A DNA stretch of 18,393 bases from Dehalococcoidia bacterium (lineage in GTDB: Bacteria; Chloroflexota; Dehalococcoidia; UBA2979), in contig SCTU01000083.1 in the NCBI GenBank assembly GCA_004297315.1, positions 1 through 18,393 of the forward strand, in the 5' to 3' direction. Positions 1 through 8,242 of this stretch are shown here, one piece after another (the stretch's first letter is position 1; each line of letters starts with the position of its first letter). The translations under genes were made by a program, and so were the position numbers. The notes beneath the pieces are model-generated. The model was given only the letters and a program-made list of their open reading frames with translations, searched no databases and was not told the origin of the DNA.

Positions 1-1
1 C

Positions 2-49
2 CCCACCCTCAACACGAAGCCGATCCGCCGGGACGCCGCGCTCCGGTAA
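2..49 (+). CDS. C-terminal tail of an unidentified upstream gene (partial)
   Basis: The first 15 codons of the window in this frame read PTLNTKPIRRDAALR and end with TAA. The composition looks like a natural basic C-terminus, and the next gene begins about 50 bases downstream on the same strand, which fits an operon. No family can be named from so short a piece. A second frame also stays open until TAG at 51-53, so the reading frame itself is uncertain. Confidence 0.35.
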   Translation, partial: PTLNTKPIRRDAALR

Positions 50-97
50 GTAGCCGCCCCTGAGGCCCGGTGCTACGGTGCGCGCGAGCGAGGTCGT

Positions 98-229
98 ATG
101 CGGAAGTACCTGGCAACGATCTTCGGCGTGGCCGTCGGCGTCACGGCCGCCATCCTCGCCGCCGCACGTGCCGACGACGAAGCGCGGCGCGCGGGGACAG
201 AGACCGATGGTCAGAAGGGCGGCGCGTGA
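98..229 (+). CDS. 43-residue single-pass membrane micro-protein
   Basis: A short frame starts at ATG 98, with a modest GAGG-type ribosome site a few bases upstream, and ends in TGA at 227-229. The product begins MRKYLATIFGVAVG and has one hydrophobic Ala/Val/Gly-rich helix at about residues 4-25, followed by a charged tail rich in Asp, Glu, Arg and Gly. This is the shape of a small inner-membrane anchor with a cytoplasmic tail. Its stop codon shares an A with the start codon of the following c-di-AMP receptor (TGATG), so the two are probably translated together. I do not recognise a family. It could be non-coding, but the coupling and the hydrophobic-then-charged pattern favour a real gene. 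Confidence 0.5.
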   Translation: MRKYLATIFGVAVGVTAAILAAARADDEARRAGTETDGQKGGA

Positions 230-594
230 TGGTCGGACAACCCTCAGCCGCGCAGCCCGCCCCGGACCGCCTGGTGATGATGATCGTCTCGGACACCGAC
301 GCCGACACGTTGCAGCAACGCCTGGTCGCGGGCCGCTATCCCGTCACGAAGGTGGGGTCGACCGGCGGCTTCCTGCGCCGCGGCAGCGTCACGATCTTCT
401 CCGGCGTCTCCCAGGCACAGGTCGCCGACGTAATCGCAATCGTCGAGGACGTGTGCCACGCGCGGCGCGAGTTCGTGCCGGTGCAGACGCTGCCGTTCAT
501 CGGCGACGGCGCATTCACGACGGAGCCCGTCGAGGTGCGCGTGGGCGGCGCCATCGTCTTCGTGCTGCCGGTCGAGCGGTACGAGCGCTTCTAG
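229..594 (+). CDS. Cyclic-di-AMP receptor, DarA/PstA (PII-like) family
   Basis: This 121-residue protein matches the PII-like c-di-AMP receptors (DUF970 family; DarA/PstA in Firmicutes). The decisive block is TKVGSTGGFLRRGSVT at residues 40-55, the family's nucleotide-binding T-loop region, after an N-terminal strand MMIVSDTDAD at 17-26. The C-terminal part (residues 85-121) has the expected GGAIVFVLPVERYERF strand. Known members are cytosolic trimers that bind c-di-AMP at subunit interfaces and signal to largely unknown partners. The canonical RRGN is RRGS here, a conservative change in a residue near the ligand. The start at 229 is chosen because it overlaps the preceding stop (TGATG); a downstream ATG at 277 would give a length nearer the usual 109 residues. 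It lies convergent with the HD-domain gene. Confidence 0.88.
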   Translation: MVGQPSAAQPAPDRLVMMIVSDTDADTLQQRLVAGRYPVTKVGSTGGFLRRGSVTIFSGVSQAQVADVIAIVEDVCHARREFVPVQTLPFIGDGAFTTEPVEVRVGGAIVFVLPVERYERF

Positions 595-614
595 CGCGGC
601 GCTCGCCAGGCGCT
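593..614. terminator. Possible bidirectional hairpin between convergent genes
   Basis: AGCGC at 593-597 can pair with GCGCT at 610-614, and GGC at 598-600 with GCC at 605-607, leaving a four-base loop and a two-base bulge. It lies exactly between the converging stop codons at 594 and 627. There is no T tract, so this is a weak call. Confidence 0.25.
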
Positions 615-626
615 GACTCCTTCGTC

Positions 627-1883
627 CTACACACCCGCCCATGCCGCCGGCTCGGCCTCGGCCGCGCTGGCGAGGGCTGCCGGGAGCGCGTCCACCACGA
701 GCGGGTCGAACTGTGCTCCACGACCCGCCTCCATGAGGCGGAGCGCCTCGTCCGGCGAGAAGGTCTGCCGGTACGGCCGTTGGGCGCGTAGTGCGCAGTA
801 GGCGTCGGCTGCACCGAGGATCCGAGGCGCCAACGGAAGGCTGTCCCCCATCAGCATCTCGGGGTAGCCACGTCCGTCCGGGCGTTCGTGGTGCCATTCC
901 ACCCAGGACGCGATCTCGCCCATGCCCGGGATGCGCTCGATCATGCGCGCGCCCAGACCCGGGTGCCGGCGCATGTGCTCCATCTCGTCGACGGTGAGGA
1001 TGGACGGCTTGCCCGCAATGTTTCGGGGGACGCCCAGCTGCCCGGCGTCCAGCAGGTGTCCCGCGACGCCGAGCGCCTCCGTGTACCCCTCGTGCAGTCC
1101 CATGACCGCACCCAGCGCGCGCGCGAGGCTGGCGACACGCGTGGCGCGACCCGGCTCGCGGACCGCGGCGTCGACCACAGCCCCCATCGCCTCGGCGGCA
1201 CGTACAACCTGGCGATGCGACGGCTGCTCTCCCGCAGCGCTCGAGAGCGCCAGCCGCGCGGCCAGCGAGTCGTCCCACACGGCGAGCCACACCGCGTCGT
1301 CCCGGACGACATCGCGCGCCGCCGCCGCCACCTCGGGGCCGAGCGCGGAGACGAGTGCCTCGACCGGCGTGCGCGCGATCTCCGCGCGTGCCCGCAGGGG
1401 GTTCCCTGCGTGCTCGGCCGTCTCGCACACCCAGTGCGCCGCGCGCACGCAGAGCGAGGCCCGCGGGATGCCGGCGCCGGCTAGGGCCAGTGGCCCGCCG
1501 CCGTCCCACCGCTCGCGGGACGCCCGGACAGCGTCCTGGACGGCGACGTTGAGGCCAAAGCGCTGCGCCACCCATGCTCCGCCGGCCGCGCGGTCGCCGG
1601 CGATGGGCACGCTCACCCCCGCATCGTGCAGCAGTCCCGCCTCTAGGGCGGAGCGCTGCACCTCGGCGTTCAGCCCAAGCCGCGCGGCGATGTCCCGCGC
1701 CAGCGAGGCGACGCGGGCCGCGTGCCCGGGCGCCTCCTGCTCCGCCAGGTCGAAGCCGTCGGCAAGACACGCGATCAGATCGAGCCGCCGGGCCGGACGC
1801 ACGCGGACTTCGCGGGCGGGAGGGAGCACGGGCGCGGTGGCGCCGGGTACGTACGGCGTGCGCGCTTCGATCATGTCCGGCAT
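627..1883 (-). CDS. Tandem HD-GYP-like domain protein with eroded metal sites
   Basis: The 418-residue product holds two HD-superfamily repeats. Repeat 1 (about 35-165) keeps an early His (H54) and the HD pair in LLHDAG (H86, D87), but the HHExxDGxGYP motif of HD-GYP proteins has become SRERWDGGGP (residues 122-131). Repeat 2 (about 235-400) has the reverse pattern: the early His is Arg (R246) and the HD pair is LD (L278, D279, in HLLDAGQLGVP), while H307, the motif HHERPDGRGYP (331-341) and D360 remain. HD-GYP proteins normally hydrolyse cyclic di-GMP. Neither repeat keeps a complete ligand set, so activity is doubtful; a signalling or scaffold role is as likely. There is no signal peptide or transmembrane segment. 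An in-frame stop lies two codons before ATG 1883, and no clear ribosome site is seen. M4 at 1874 is another possible start. Confidence 0.82.
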   Translation of the reverse strand: MPDMIEARTPYVPGATAPVLPPAREVRVRPARRLDLIACLADGFDLAEQEAPGHAARVASLARDIAARLGLNAEVQRSALEAGLLHDAGVSVPIAGDRAAGGAWVAQRFGLNVAVQDAVRASRERWDGGGPLALAGAGIPRASLCVRAAHWVCETAEHAGNPLRARAEIARTPVEALVSALGPEVAAAARDVVRDDAVWLAVWDDSLAARLALSSAAGEQPSHRQVVRAAEAMGAVVDAAVREPGRATRVASLARALGAVMGLHEGYTEALGVAGHLLDAGQLGVPRNIAGKPSILTVDEMEHMRRHPGLGARMIERIPGMGEIASWVEWHHERPDGRGYPEMLMGDSLPLAPRILGAADAYCALRAQRPYRQTFSPDEALRLMEAGRGAQFDPLVVDALPAALASAAEAEPAAWAGV

Positions 1884-1988
1884 GGCGGGTCAGCACCGTT
1901 GCGCCGGCGCGCTCCTTACCACTCATCCTCGGCATGCCCGAACGCATCCACAGGCCCTGTGCCAATGGGCTCGCTGCTCAATCAGGCT

Positions 1989-2008
1989 TACGATGGCGCC
2001 CTGCGAGG
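1989..2008 (+). promoter_or_regulatory. Possible -10 box and ribosome site for the beta-helix gene
   Basis: TACGAT at 1989-1994 fits a -10 hexamer, though I see no convincing -35. GAGGGA at 2003-2008 is a good Shine-Dalgarno site eight bases before ATG 2017, and it decides that start over the in-frame ATG at 1993. The 133-base divergent spacer 1884-2016 holds nothing else I can identify. Confidence 0.35.
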
Positions 2009-2016
2009 GAGCGTCT

Positions 2017-3168
2017 ATGCGCGCACGGATCGCTGGCCCGGTGGTGCTCGCCCTCGTGCTCGCCACCTTCACGCTGACCGCGTCCCGTTCGACCGTCGGG
2101 GCCGCTCAAGGCGAGATCACGGGGACGGTCCCCGCCGCCGGCCTCGGCATCGTGCTCTGGGGCGGCGGCCCGCCATCGGCCGTGCCGGCGGCGGTCGCAT
2201 TGAAGGGCTGTGCACTCCAGTCGTTCTGGGTCAGCCTCGATGGCCGTCTCGATGGTTATGTCTCGGGCGCGCCCGGGTTCGTGAACGACGCGTTCGCCGC
2301 GCGGTTTCCCGGCGGCTCGATGCCGGCCCAGACCGCCCTCATCCTCGTCTGCGGCGGTGTTGTCGCACCCGCGCCGCCGGCCGCCGCCCCCAGCGTGCGA
2401 CGGCTGAGCGGGGTCCAGTTCGGCAACCAGCGCTGGAGCGGCGAAGTCCTCATCACCGGCGACGTCGTCGTGATCGGTGATCTCACCATCGACCCGGGCA
2501 CGACCGTCCGCTTTGTGGTGGGCGACGATCAGGCCCTCGGCAATGAGGTGGCAGCGGACGGCACGAACGACGCCGACCCCACGCGTCTGCTGTCCTACGC
2601 ACGAGGGCATGCCGACCTCGCCGTCCTCGGGAAGTTGATGGCCAGCGGGAGCGCGAGCGCACCGATCGCGTTCACCTCCTCAGCTGACCGTCCCGCACTC
2701 GCGGATTGGCAGGGGGTCAGCTTCACCGGCGACGGCAGCATCCTGGAGGGCCTTGTCGTGGAGTGGAGCCGCAATGGCGTCACGCCGAAGGGCTCGCAGC
2801 CGGACAGCGTGCTGCGGAACTCCACCATCCGTCACACGATGTGGGGCTGTGTTTCGGGTGGCATCTCCGGCATGCAGGTGCTGAACAACGCGATCAGCGA
2901 CTGCGGCCACGAGGGCGTGGACGTGCAGGGCGGCGACATGGTGATCCGTGGAAACACGATCACCGACTCGCACTCCGGGATCGTGGTCCTGGCCGGCAGC
3001 CCGATCATCGAGGGGAACACGCTGACGAACGTGGGAGACGGGATCGGGCCGACGCCGCTGCCGGGGACGCCTCGGATCAGTGCCAACTCGATCACGCTCG
3101 CACCACGGGACAGCACACTGGAGTGGCGTTACGGGAACTTTGCGTACCGGATCTACGGAACGCCCTAG
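2017..3168 (+). CDS. Exported right-handed parallel beta-helix (NosD-like) protein
   Basis: The 383-residue protein starts with a typical Sec signal (two Arg, then a hydrophobic run to about residue 22, Ala-rich cleavage region near 28-31). Residues 33-112 form a compact module that ends in a second Cys (C65 and C112) and carries GYVSGAPGFVNDAF and FPGGSMPAQT; I recall similar modules at the front of secreted Chloroflexota proteins, but cannot verify this here. A Pro/Ala linker (117-125) leads to a right-handed beta-helix: residues 145-165 read as a capping strand set, and from 230 onwards short repeats such as VLRNSTIRHT, QVLNNAISDC, MVIRGNTITD and PIIEGNTLTN follow the NosD/pectate-lyase-like pattern. 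No catalytic signature is visible, so substrate binding at the cell surface is the most that can be inferred. Its stop shares CTAG with the converging gene's stop. Confidence 0.8.
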   Translation: MRARIAGPVVLALVLATFTLTASRSTVGAAQGEITGTVPAAGLGIVLWGGGPPSAVPAAVALKGCALQSFWVSLDGRLDGYVSGAPGFVNDAFAARFPGGSMPAQTALILVCGGVVAPAPPAAAPSVRRLSGVQFGNQRWSGEVLITGDVVVIGDLTIDPGTTVRFVVGDDQALGNEVAADGTNDADPTRLLSYARGHADLAVLGKLMASGSASAPIAFTSSADRPALADWQGVSFTGDGSILEGLVVEWSRNGVTPKGSQPDSVLRNSTIRHTMWGCVSGGISGMQVLNNAISDCGHEGVDVQGGDMVIRGNTITDSHSGIVVLAGSPIIEGNTLTNVGDGIGPTPLPGTPRISANSITLAPRDSTLEWRYGNFAYRIYGTP

Positions 3169-3500
3169 AGGTCGCCCGCCGGCCCCGGCAACTCGCCCTC
3201 GCGCGCGGCATCGATCATGCGCCGCGTCTCCTCGGGCACTTCCATCCCGTAGGACTCGAACTGGCGCTCGACCCAGGAGCCGATCTGGCGCGGGTCGGAA
3301 TACGCCTCGCCCGGTTGCGGCGTGCCGTGCTCCTGGAGGACGTCGCCCTGCGTCTTCAGCCGTCCGACCCGAGACATGACCTTCTTCACGCGCGCGCTCC
3401 CGCAGTGCTGGCAGGCAGGCGGCGCCGCAGTCTTCGGCGAGCGCACGAAGATGCTGCTCAACCGGGCGCACTCCTCGCAGCGGTACTCATAGATCGGCAT
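3165..3500 (-). CDS. FmdB-family zinc-ribbon protein (second copy)
   Basis: This 111-residue protein opens with MPIYEYRCEEC, the FmdB/CxxC_CxxC_SSSS putative regulatory zinc ribbon. Four cysteines (C8, C11, C30, C33) would hold one zinc. The ribbon takes up about the first 40 residues; the rest is a charged, probably helical tail (SWVERQFESYGMEVPEETRR region) without a known domain. FmdB was first proposed as a regulator of formamidase genes, but the function of most members is unknown. It is the last gene of the rnhB-yraN-fmdB-fmdB operon, starting 26 bases after the stop of its paralogue; the start at 3500 is fixed by the conserved MPIY. The terminal TAG overlaps the converging gene's TAG through a shared CTAG. 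Confidence 0.85.
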   Translation of the reverse strand: MPIYEYRCEECARLSSIFVRSPKTAAPPACQHCGSARVKKVMSRVGRLKTQGDVLQEHGTPQPGEAYSDPRQIGSWVERQFESYGMEVPEETRRMIDAAREGELPGPAGDL

Positions 3501-3526
3501 CGAGGTGCCTCGCGGTGCGTCCCGGC

Positions 3527-3934
3527 CTAGTCGCCGGTGGAGTCCGAGGCCTGCGCCTCTTTCGCGCGGCGGATGCTGTTCTCCAACGTAAACTTCACGT
3601 CGGCGCGCTCCACCGGGTTCAGTCCCGCGTCCGCCTTTTGCGCGAGTTCGCGGAAGTTGGAGCCGAGTTCCGTGTCGAACTTCTCGCCCATCTGCTTCGC
3701 CCACTTCGCGAAGCCGCGCTCGTCCTTCGACTCGAGGTGGCCGAGCTCCTCGGCGACGTTGATGCCGTCCAGGCGTTCGCCCGACCGTCGCACCCGCGCC
3801 ACCTTGGAGATGCGCCGCTGGAGCCGCGCGCTTCCGCACTCGGGGCAGCGAGGGTCGGCCGCCTTCGCGGCGGAGCGGAAGAGGATCTCCACCGCCCGCC
3901 CGCAGTCGCCGCAGTCGTACTGATAGATCGGCAT
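3527..3934 (-). CDS. FmdB-family zinc-ribbon protein (first copy)
   Basis: The 135-residue protein has the FmdB N-terminus MPIYQYDCGDC and the same cysteine spacing as its neighbour (C8, C11, C30, C33), predicting one structural zinc. After the ribbon comes a long charged helical region (about 60-130) containing KWAKQMGEKFDTELG, which resembles the tail of the second copy in its W...QxxExx pattern, so the pair probably arose by duplication. It follows yraN by 20 bases with a GAGGG ribosome site, in the operon headed by rnhB. Function is unknown; nucleic-acid or protein binding would be typical of a zinc ribbon but nothing in the sequence proves it. Confidence 0.85.
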   Translation of the reverse strand: MPIYQYDCGDCGRAVEILFRSAAKAADPRCPECGSARLQRRISKVARVRRSGERLDGINVAEELGHLESKDERGFAKWAKQMGEKFDTELGSNFRELAQKADAGLNPVERADVKFTLENSIRRAKEAQASDSTGD

Positions 3935-3954
3935 GGAGCCCTCGGAGCGCGCCG

Positions 3955-4323
3955 CTAGCCCTCGATGGCGTTCTCGATGTGGTTCAACTGGCCCACATCG
4001 CCACCGACGGTGAGTTCGATCGCCACGAGGTCGACGCGGCAGTTCGCGGGGTACTCCGGGTGGTCAGCCGCATACGCCTCGGCCAGCGCGCGCAACTTGG
4101 CGCCCTTGATGGCGGAGATCTGCTGCACGGCGGCTCCCATCTTCCGGGACGTGCGCAGCTTCACTTCGACGAACACGAGCGTGTCGCCCTTGAGCGCGAC
4201 GAGGTCAATCTCGCCTTCGAGGCGCCGCACGTTCCGCTCCACCACCTCGTAGCCGTGCTGCTCCAGGTAGCGGGATGCGATCCGCTCGCCGGCTGCCCCC
4301 AGCAGTTGCGATCGCTCGGTCAC
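3955..4323 (-). CDS. yraN: YraN/UPF0102 family endonuclease-like protein
   Basis: At 122 residues this has the length and all hallmarks of the YraN family, a small restriction-endonuclease-like fold: LGAAGERIASRYL (8-20), RNVRRLEGEIDLV (30-42) and VFVEVKLR (50-57). E13, D40, E53 and K55 form the usual PD-(D/E)XK-like acidic/lysine site. The family is often encoded beside rnhB, as here, which suggests a role in DNA processing, but the biochemical role is poorly established. The start is GTG at 4323, sharing GTGA with the rnhB stop, so translation is coupled. No alternative upstream start is needed. Confidence 0.93.
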   Translation of the reverse strand: MTERSQLLGAAGERIASRYLEQHGYEVVERNVRRLEGEIDLVALKGDTLVFVEVKLRTSRKMGAAVQQISAIKGAKLRALAEAYAADHPEYPANCRVDLVAIELTVGGDVGQLNHIENAIEG

Positions 4324-5036
4324 TCTGTGATCCTTCCAGCGCGCCCGGACACCCGGAAGAATGCCTCCCGGACAGGTGCAAATGAGAGCCGGTGGACCGT
4401 CGTCGGCCCCAGCCGGGCGATCGCCTCGCGGTGTACGTCCGTCGCGTACCCCTTATGTCCAGCGAACCCGTAACCGGGAAAGACGCAGTCCAAATCTTCC
4501 ATCATGGCGTCGCGCGCCACCTTGGCGATGATGCTCGCCGCCGCGACGGAGACGCAGCGCGCGTCGCCGCGTACTACCGCCCGCTCCGGGAGCCCGCTTC
4601 CCGCGACGTCGTTCCCATCAATGATCAGCGCGTCCGCGCGCGTAAGCAACCCCGCCACCGCGCGCCGCATCGCCAGCCGGGTCGCCTGCCGGATGTTCAC
4701 CTGGTCTATGACCTGCGGAGAGACCGCCGCGAGGCTCCACGCAGATTCAGTGCGGATCACGGCGGCAAGCCGCTCCCGCTCCCGCGGGGTCAGTGCCTTG
4801 GAGTCGTCCAGAGCATGGATCCACCCCGCCCGGGACGGCGCACCAGAGGCGGTGCGCGGCAGGATTACCGCTGCGGCGACCACGGGACCCGCCAGCGGCC
4901 CTCGCCCGACCTCGTCCACCCCGGCGACATGGAGCCAGCCCTCGCGCCACAGCGAGCGCTCGACCGCCCACCCGGGGCGCGGATCGTTACGGTGGAGGGA
5001 AACAGAGGCCAGCGTCCGGTCAGCAATCGCGACCAT
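4320..5036 (-). CDS. rnhB: Ribonuclease HII
   Basis: The 238-residue enzyme cuts the RNA strand of RNA-DNA hybrids, including single ribonucleotides left by replication. The signature AGVDEVGRGPLAGPVV is at 38-53 with catalytic D41 and E42; D140 in LIIDGN and D158 in RGDAR complete the acidic site with the same 18-residue spacing as in the E. coli enzyme. DSKALTPRER (78-87), SVAAASIIAKVARD (163-176) and HKGYAT (194-199) are further family blocks. The N-terminus before the first motif is about 38 residues, longer than the E. coli protein but common. A promoter with its -10 box ending six bases before ATG 5036 supports this start and a leaderless mRNA. It heads the operon with yraN and two fmdB genes. 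Confidence 0.96.
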   Translation of the reverse strand: MVAIADRTLASVSLHRNDPRPGWAVERSLWREGWLHVAGVDEVGRGPLAGPVVAAAVILPRTASGAPSRAGWIHALDDSKALTPRERERLAAVIRTESAWSLAAVSPQVIDQVNIRQATRLAMRRAVAGLLTRADALIIDGNDVAGSGLPERAVVRGDARCVSVAAASIIAKVARDAMMEDLDCVFPGYGFAGHKGYATDVHREAIARLGPTTVHRLSFAPVREAFFRVSGRAGRITE

Positions 5037-5042
5037 CTGTGC

Positions 5043-5071
5043 AGCCTACGACGCCCATATGGATATGACAA
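5043..5071 (-). promoter_or_regulatory. Leaderless-type promoter of the rnhB operon
   Basis: On the - strand, TTGTCA (5071-5066) matches the -35 consensus at five of six positions. After a 17-base spacer comes TAGGCT (5048-5043) as -10, and the rnhB ATG follows six bases later. Transcription would begin at or within a base or two of the start codon, and there is no Shine-Dalgarno sequence. Confidence 0.6.
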
Positions 5072-5150
5072 CTCAGCAGTTTTGGCAAGTCTCGTTCCCG
5101 GAGGGCCCGTATCATCGCCGGGCCTCGAAAACGCCGCGAAGGAGACCGCC

Positions 5151-5351
5151 GTGCCGATTATCCGCATCGAGATGTTCCCGGGCCGCACGCTGGCGCAAAA
5201 GCGCGAACTCGTGCGGCTGATCACGGACGCCGTCTGCAACGTCGCCCACACCGATCCGAAGAACACGCACGTGATCTTCGAGGAGCGCTCGGTCGAGGAC
5301 TGGGCCTGGGACGGCAAGCTCTACGTGGACCAGGAGGACGACGAGGCGTAA
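5151..5351 (+). CDS. 4-oxalocrotonate tautomerase-like small enzyme
   Basis: This 66-residue protein is the size of a single 4-oxalocrotonate tautomerase subunit. After removal of the initiator Met, the new N-terminus is PIIRIEMFPGRT, giving the catalytic Pro1 and the conserved Arg11. The mid-protein stretch THVIFEERSVEDW matches the usual fourth strand of the family. Arg39 of the xylene-degrading enzyme is His here and position 50 is Trp rather than Phe, so the natural substrate is unlikely to be 4-oxalocrotonate itself. Family members are hexamers acting on small keto/enol acids. The start is GTG 5151, chosen because it places Pro at position 1 and follows an AGGAG ribosome site. Nothing nearby suggests an aromatic degradation pathway. 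Confidence 0.87.
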   Translation: MPIIRIEMFPGRTLAQKRELVRLITDAVCNVAHTDPKNTHVIFEERSVEDWAWDGKLYVDQEDDEA

Positions 5352-5421
5352 CGCCCGGAGATGGGTATGTCCGCATATCGGTTTGCGGGATTCGCTCAGG
5401 TCCGGCTCGGGCAGAGCACGG

Positions 5422-5430
5422 TGTTACACT
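5422..5430 (+). promoter_or_regulatory. Probable extended -10 promoter of ftsH
   Basis: TGT followed by TACACT (5425-5430) reads as an extended -10 element; no good -35 lies upstream. It would give a leader of about 50 bases before ATG 5487. The 135-base gap 5352-5486 contains nothing else I can name. Confidence 0.42.
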
Positions 5431-5486
5431 GACTTAACCATCCTCCAGCGGGAACAAGGCGGTGCCCGCGCGAAAACGAGTCCACT

Positions 5487-7454
<1,968 letters not shown>

Positions 7455-7477
7455 CGCTCGGCCGCAGCCGACTGACT

Positions 7478-7512
7478 GAGACGAAGGGCCGGTTCACACC
7501 GGCCCTTCGCTC
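7478..7512. terminator. Strong hairpin terminator after ftsH, probably bidirectional
   Basis: CGAAGGGCCGG (7482-7492) and CCGGCCCTTCG (7499-7509) make a perfect 11-bp stem around loop TTCACA; GAG/CTC at 7478-7480 and 7510-7512 extend it past one bulged A. It lies between the converging ftsH and DedA genes. The T tract is poor, so termination may rely on stem strength. Confidence 0.75.
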
Positions 7513-7537
7513 GTCCTCAACGCGCTCGAGCGAGCGT

Positions 7538-8242
7538 CTAGCTACCGGGCGCCGGACTGCCCTCGACCGACGCCTCGTCCCGCTCGCGGATCTCGCGCAT
7601 GCGGCGGGCAAAGATGTAGCGCATCAAGAAGAACCAGGCGAGGCCCACGACGATCAGCCCGATGCGCACCACCGGGCTCTCGTCCAGCGTGCCATCGTCG
7701 TTCAGCACGGCGCGGCCGAGGATGAACCCGGAGCCGACCCAAATGCCATTGGCGATGAACGCGCCGAGATAGTCGAGCGGAAGCCAGACGCGGAGGGGAA
7801 TGTGCAGGGCGCCCGCGCCGAAGGGCCCGACCGCGCGGGTCATCGAGTGCAGGTGGTAGAAGGGAATGAGCCAGCGCGCGCGCCCGCGCATCACCTCGGC
7901 GCCCATGCGCAGGGACGGGCCCATCTTGGTGCTGAGCATCCACGTGCCGCCCCAGCGCCCGAAACCGTACGAGACGGTGTCGCCCAGGGCGGTGCCCGTC
8001 ACCGCCATCAGGTAGACGAACACGAACTGCGACACGGAGGCGCCGGCGTTGGCGCCGCCGAGGAACATCAGGACGACGCCCGGGAAGACCACGCCCAATC
8101 CGACCGTGGTCTCCGCCAGGGCCGCGAAAAAGACGATGGGCGAGCCGAACCGGTCGAACAGACCGTTCAGGGCGAGAAAGAGGACGTCGGCGAGCCAGTT
8201 GTAGGCGTCGTACGGCGCACGGAGCAGGTCGAGTGGATTCAG
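7538..8242 (-). CDS. DedA-family (SNARE-associated/VTT) membrane protein
   Basis: The protein is a DedA/VTT-domain integral membrane protein, a family of proposed lipid or small-molecule transporters needed for envelope homeostasis. With the start I choose it has 234 residues. The reading frame is open upstream of the first conventional start (TTG 8098) and encodes typical DedA sequence, including SPIVFFAALAETTVGLGVVF with the conserved acidic E44, so the TTG would remove the first helix. Further blocks are the glycine-rich GDTVSYGFGRWGG, then FYHLHSMTRAVGPFGAG with the family's conserved Arg region, and a final helix (about residues 200-220) before a charged tail. The best upstream start is CTG 8242, nine bases after GGAGGG; the frame closes at 8270-8272. 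Start uncertain, family sure. Confidence 0.85.
   Translation of the reverse strand: MNPLDLLRAPYDAYNWLADVLFLALNGLFDRFGSPIVFFAALAETTVGLGVVFPGVVLMFLGGANAGASVSQFVFVYLMAVTGTALGDTVSYGFGRWGGTWMLSTKMGPSLRMGAEVMRGRARWLIPFYHLHSMTRAVGPFGAGALHIPLRVWLPLDYLGAFIANGIWVGSGFILGRAVLNDDGTLDESPVVRIGLIVVGLAWFFLMRYIFARRMREIRERDEASVEGSPAPGS

Noticed and set aside
244..1965. 573-codon - strand frame overlapping the HD-GYP and c-di-AMP receptor genes
   Set aside because: Arg/Gly/Ala-rich shadow frame that covers one gene in a wrong frame and another in antisense.
922..2016. Upstream extension of the beta-helix frame to position 922
   Set aside because: This part is antisense to the HD-GYP gene and low in complexity. 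A signal peptide and a GAGGGA ribosome site place the start at 2017.
1884..2016. Possible tRNA or small RNA in the divergent spacer
   Set aside because: No cloverleaf or T-loop consensus and no stable hairpin could be found by eye.
5082..5115. TTGGCA and TATCAT as a tautomerase promoter
   Set aside because: The spacer is 22 bases, too long for a standard promoter; either hexamer may be chance.
4392..5150. In-frame extension upstream of the tautomerase
   Set aside because: It runs antisense to rnhB. The tautomerase needs Pro directly after the initiator, which fixes the start at GTG 5151.
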